Source of the DNA: an uncultured Lachnospiraceae bacterium
Lineage (GTDB): Bacteria > Bacillota > Clostridia > Lachnospirales > Lachnospiraceae
NCBI GenBank assembly: GCA_946614165.1
Contig: CAMOGQ010000012.1
Coordinates: forward strand, 1-43,251
Length of the DNA stretch: 43,251 nucleotides
Direction of reading: 5' to 3'
Shown here: piece by piece, positions 41,087 to 43,251 of the stretch
Layout: every line of letters starts with the position of its first letter
Numbering within the stretch: position 1 is the stretch's first letter
Made by a program: the position numbers and the translations under genes
Notes under the pieces: generated by a model
The model's input: the letters and a program-made list of their open reading frames with translations, nothing else
Databases searched by the model: none
Told to the model about the DNA's origin: nothing

Positions 41087-42826
41087 ATGAAAAACTGTGA
41101 AAAAAATTTAAAGGGAAACAGGGTAACGGGAGCTTTCCTGGAAGTAAAATACCCCGGCATTGAAAACCACTTTGACAAAACAGCGGAAAGATTCATGGAA
41201 AGCGCGGCTTATGCTCCGGCAGGGACGGAAATGGAACTTCGGATCGATCTGCCTGCGGAGGGAAAAGTCTCCTGCCTGGTATCCGGGAATGCCGGTGCGG
41301 AAAAGGAAGATTATCAGTGGATCTTCGGCACCTATGTTCTTTTGAAGGAAGCTGGCCCGGAGCTTTTGGGGGAAGGGACCGGAGAAAAGGCCTTTTCCTA
41401 CGTCTTCAGGCAGGCCGGGAAAGAGGATTACTACTACGAAGAAGAAAGCTATAACCTCTTCACTGCTCTTGTCAGATGCGGTGCGGCCATCACCCTCAGG
41501 GCAGAAAAGACAGAAGGCGGAGAAGTGGTCGCAAGAGCCGGGATGGAAATGGAATGTCCTGCCCCTCTTATGGTCAGAACCCTTCTGGGCAGTCATTTCG
41601 TAAGAATGGAAACGGTTGACGCTGCCTGGGCAGAGGAAGGGGAAGAGAGGGGAAGGATCCCCCTTTCCTGTGCACTGCGATTTATCAGGATGATCCTGGA
41701 CCTGGCAGAGGAGACAGCTCAGGAGGAATCCCGGAAGGAAAAGGAACTTCCCGAGCCTGAACTTTCGGAGGGATGGTCCGGCAATATCGAAGACATGGAA
41801 TTACCCGTCCGAGCCTACAACTGCCTGAAAAGAGCAGGTTACCATACCTATGAGGATCTCCTGGGTCTCACGGAAGAAGACCTGTACCGCATCAGGAACA
41901 TGGGCAGAAAGACTGCGGATATAATCCTTGAAAAGATAGAAGAATACCGCGGCTGTCCCATCAGAAAGAAGGAGACCGGGGAAAAGAAGGACTATAACGC
42001 CATGCTGGAGGAGCTGATCGGCCTTTCCGCTGTCAAGGATCACGTCAGGCGGATCCGCGCCCTGGCCAGAATGAAAAAGGACATGCAGGATAAGGGAATG
42101 GACACACTTCCCTTCAGCCTGCATATGGGCTTTCTTGGAAACCCCGGCACGGCAAAGACCACGGCAGCCAGGATCCTGGGCGGGATCCTTTATGAGGCAG
42201 GCATACTGAAAAGCGACCAGATCATGGAAGTGGGCAGAGCGGATCTGATCGGACGCTACGCGGGAGAAACGGCCCAGAAGGTACAGAAGGTCTTTTCCTG
42301 GGCGGACGGAAAGCTTCTCTTTATCGATGAAGCCTACTCCCTTCTGGATCACTGGGATGGCAGCTACGGTGACGAAGCCATCAATACCATTGTTCAGGAA
42401 ATGGAAAACAGGCGGGATTCCACCGTTGTGGTCTTTGCGGGCTATCCGGGAGAAATGGAAACCTTCTTTCAAAGAAATCCGGGTCTTAAGTCCCGCGTTC
42501 CCTTTATGATCTCCTTTGAGAATTACAAGGCAGAGGAACTGCTCTCCATCAGCCGGCTGGAGGCGGAAAAAAGAGGCTTTACCCTGGCGCCGGAGGCTGA
42601 AGACAAAATCAGGGAGATCTGCCAAGCCTTTATGAAGGATAAGGATTTCGGAAACGGAAGGTTCTGCAGGAACCTGGTGGAAGACGCGGTGCTTTCCTAT
42701 GCGGAAAGAATCTACGGAGAGGGATCCGGAGACGGAAGCGGCACGGACCTGGTCCTTTCCGGCCGGGACTTCCGGTATCCGGAAAGAAAGAACTGCTCCA
42801 GGGAGCGCCGCATCGGATTTGCCTGA
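41087..42826 (+). CDS. AAA+ ATPase (CbbX/SpoVK type) with an internal RNA polymerase alpha-CTD-like domain
   Basis: The 579-residue protein has three parts. Residues 1-~215 match no family I know. Residues ~233-288 read as an RNA polymerase alpha C-terminal domain: ELPVRAYNCLKRAGYHTYEDL and RIRNMGRKTADIILEKIEEY. Positions that contact UP-element DNA in E. coli alpha (R265, N268, C269, G296, K298, S299) correspond to R242, N245, C246, G273, K275 and T276, so five of six are identical. Residues ~303-540 are a CbbX/SpoVK AAA+ domain with Walker A GNPGTAKTT (351-359), Walker B LLFIDEA (410-416) and arginine finger R470 in GLKSRV. A Rubisco activase role is excluded by context. The start follows AAAGGAG. 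It probably binds DNA or an alpha partner and remodels a complex; function undescribed to me. Confidence 0.9.
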   Translation: MKNCEKNLKGNRVTGAFLEVKYPGIENHFDKTAERFMESAAYAPAGTEMELRIDLPAEGKVSCLVSGNAGAEKEDYQWIFGTYVLLKEAGPELLGEGTGEKAFSYVFRQAGKEDYYYEEESYNLFTALVRCGAAITLRAEKTEGGEVVARAGMEMECPAPLMVRTLLGSHFVRMETVDAAWAEEGEERGRIPLSCALRFIRMILDLAEETAQEESRKEKELPEPELSEGWSGNIEDMELPVRAYNCLKRAGYHTYEDLLGLTEEDLYRIRNMGRKTADIILEKIEEYRGCPIRKKETGEKKDYNAMLEELIGLSAVKDHVRRIRALARMKKDMQDKGMDTLPFSLHMGFLGNPGTAKTTAARILGGILYEAGILKSDQIMEVGRADLIGRYAGETAQKVQKVFSWADGKLLFIDEAYSLLDHWDGSYGDEAINTIVQEMENRRDSTVVVFAGYPGEMETFFQRNPGLKSRVPFMISFENYKAEELLSISRLEAEKRGFTLAPEAEDKIREICQAFMKDKDFGNGRFCRNLVEDAVLSYAERIYGEGSGDGSGTDLVLSGRDFRYPERKNCSRERRIGFA

Positions 42827-42846
42827 AACGGTCCCATTTTTTCATA

Positions 42847-42968
42847 AAGGAGGCGGGGGGTGGAAAAAAGGTTCGTAAGCCCGCCCCCCTTGAAAAGTTC
42901 TCCGGCCAGCATTAAGATTAATGACAGGGACAAAGGGCACCGGCTCCTGTCCCTGTTCACTTCTTTTA
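42847..42968 (+). terminator. Two hairpins downstream of the AAA+ gene
   Basis: The first pairs AAGGAGGCGGG (42847-42857) with CCCGCCCCCCTT (42880-42891), nearly perfect, without a T-run. The second is a perfect 9-bp stem ACAGGGACA/TGTCCCTGT (42924-42932, 42948-42956) followed by TCACTTCTTTT. The second is the likelier terminator. No gene is supported between 42827 and the window end. Confidence 0.55.
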
Positions 42969-43036
42969 TCACCGCCGCCCTCCCGGCCGAATCCGGTGAA
43001 AAATCCCCATTTTTAACTGATGATTTTCATATCCCC

Positions 43037-43140
43037 GATCCGCTTGACGGCCCATGCCTTTTTCGCATTCCGGGCCTTCAGATCATGCACCCAAAGGCAT
43101 TTTTAAAAGCGGACCTTTCAGGGGGCGGCACTTCGCCCAC
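43037..43140 (-). ncRNA. Candidate structured RNA with a pseudoknot
   Basis: On the minus strand a closing stem GGTCCGCTT/AAGCGGATC (43107-43115 with 43037-43045, one G-T) encloses an 8-bp perfect stem ATGCCTTT/AAAGGCAT (43093-43100 with 43054-43061). The loop of that stem contains GGCCC (43072-43076), which pairs perfectly with GGGCC (43049-43053) just after it, forming an H-type pseudoknot. A small hairpin GGGCG/CGCCC (43123-43138) lies on the 5' side. Three nested or knotted helices of this quality are unlikely by chance. Size and position outside any gene recall pseudoknotted Firmicutes RNAs such as the raiA motif, but I cannot confirm family membership. The 5' end may continue past the window. 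Confidence 0.5.
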
Positions 43141-43251
43141 CTCTCTTTTTTGTACCTTTTTTCTGCCCCTATGGAGTTTTTGTCAATCACCCCACTCATT
43201 CCTTCTGAATGGATGGGGCTTGCAGAGGAGATGACAATATCCTCTCTGTAA

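Noticed and set aside
41087..42826. Rubisco activase CbbX
   Set aside because: Only the AAA+ domain resembles CbbX; the protein has an alpha-CTD-like domain and no Calvin-cycle genes nearby, so the closer general relative is the SpoVK group.
42860..43234. Possible 124-codon gene with GTG start after AAAGGAGG
   Set aside because: The GGAGG lies in a strong hairpin arm, the product is proline- and phenylalanine-rich with no domain pattern, and it runs antisense through the pseudoknotted RNA candidate.
1..43251. CRISPR arrays, tRNA or rRNA genes
   Set aside because: No regularly spaced identical repeats, no cloverleaf with T-loop GGTTCRANYC in a plausible setting, and no rRNA segments were recognised on either strand by eye; a tRNAscan run would settle this.

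Overview
The window looks like a chromosomal segment from a low-G+C-lineage Gram-positive anaerobe of class Clostridia, probably Lachnospiraceae-like. This rests on gene content and order: GerW/YtfJ with a DUF2953 partner, Asp23-FakA, the rplU-prp-rpmA operon with a pre-sequence on L27, obg-yhbY-nadD-yqeK-rsfS, lexA divergent from a LysM division inhibitor, RecU, and a HisZ-dependent short HisG. Coding density is high. I see no prophage, insertion sequence, CRISPR array, rRNA or tRNA. It is mostly a housekeeping region, and the unusual material lies in the first 2.5 kb and the last 6 kb.

Layout. 1-2.5 kb: the 3' end of RNase P RNA, then two COG0523 metallochaperone GTPases, one with a huge His/Asp tract and one fused to a DUF1980-like domain. 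2.7-7.5 kb: rpsT (-), an unknown small gene with DUF2953 and ytfJ (sporulation/envelope), rpmB (-), then asp23-fakA. 7.6-11.8 kb: a membrane acyltransferase, recG and a DegV/FakB fatty-acid carrier. 11.9-16.1 kb: a type IIA topoisomerase pair with a gyrase-like core but no GyrA box. 16.1-20.9 kb: rsmD-coaD, a coiled-coil protein, a HAD phosphatase, an unknown membrane protein, an RluA-type pseudouridine synthase and recU. 21-25.5 kb: a partial histidine operon, hisZ-hisG-hisD and a HisF-like/HisI/HisE fusion. 25.5-30.1 kb: a leader, rplU-prp-rpmA, obg, yhbY, nadD, yqeK and rsfS. 30.4-31.0 kb: a decayed lipoprotein gene. 31.3-32.7 kb: the SOS control region. 32.8-36.7 kb: a nucleoside phosphorylase and a Xer-type recombinase (-), then an AI-2E-family membrane protein and dtd (+). 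36.8-40.6 kb: an alpha/beta hydrolase (-), a hipB-hipA-like pair, an SdpI-family protein and a HAD hydrolase (-). 40.7-41.1 kb: a repeat-rich divergent intergenic region. 41.1-42.8 kb: an AAA+ ATPase carrying an RNA polymerase alpha-CTD-like domain. 42.8-43.25 kb: no credible gene, but a strong pseudoknotted RNA candidate on the minus strand.

Several genes work together. Prp removes the L27 pre-sequence encoded next to it. FakA (5.8 kb) and the DegV/FakB protein (10.9 kb) are the two halves of a fatty-acid kinase. HisZ activates the short HisG. LexA sites sit inside both promoters of the lexA/yneA-like pair. The hipB-like gene probably controls its own promoter and the degenerate hipA-like gene behind it.

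The most promising leads are the alpha-CTD/AAA+ fusion with its repeat-bearing upstream region, the pseudoknotted RNA candidate at the right end, the GTPase-DUF1980 fusion beside the His-rich GTPase, and the HipA-like protein with a lost catalytic motif.
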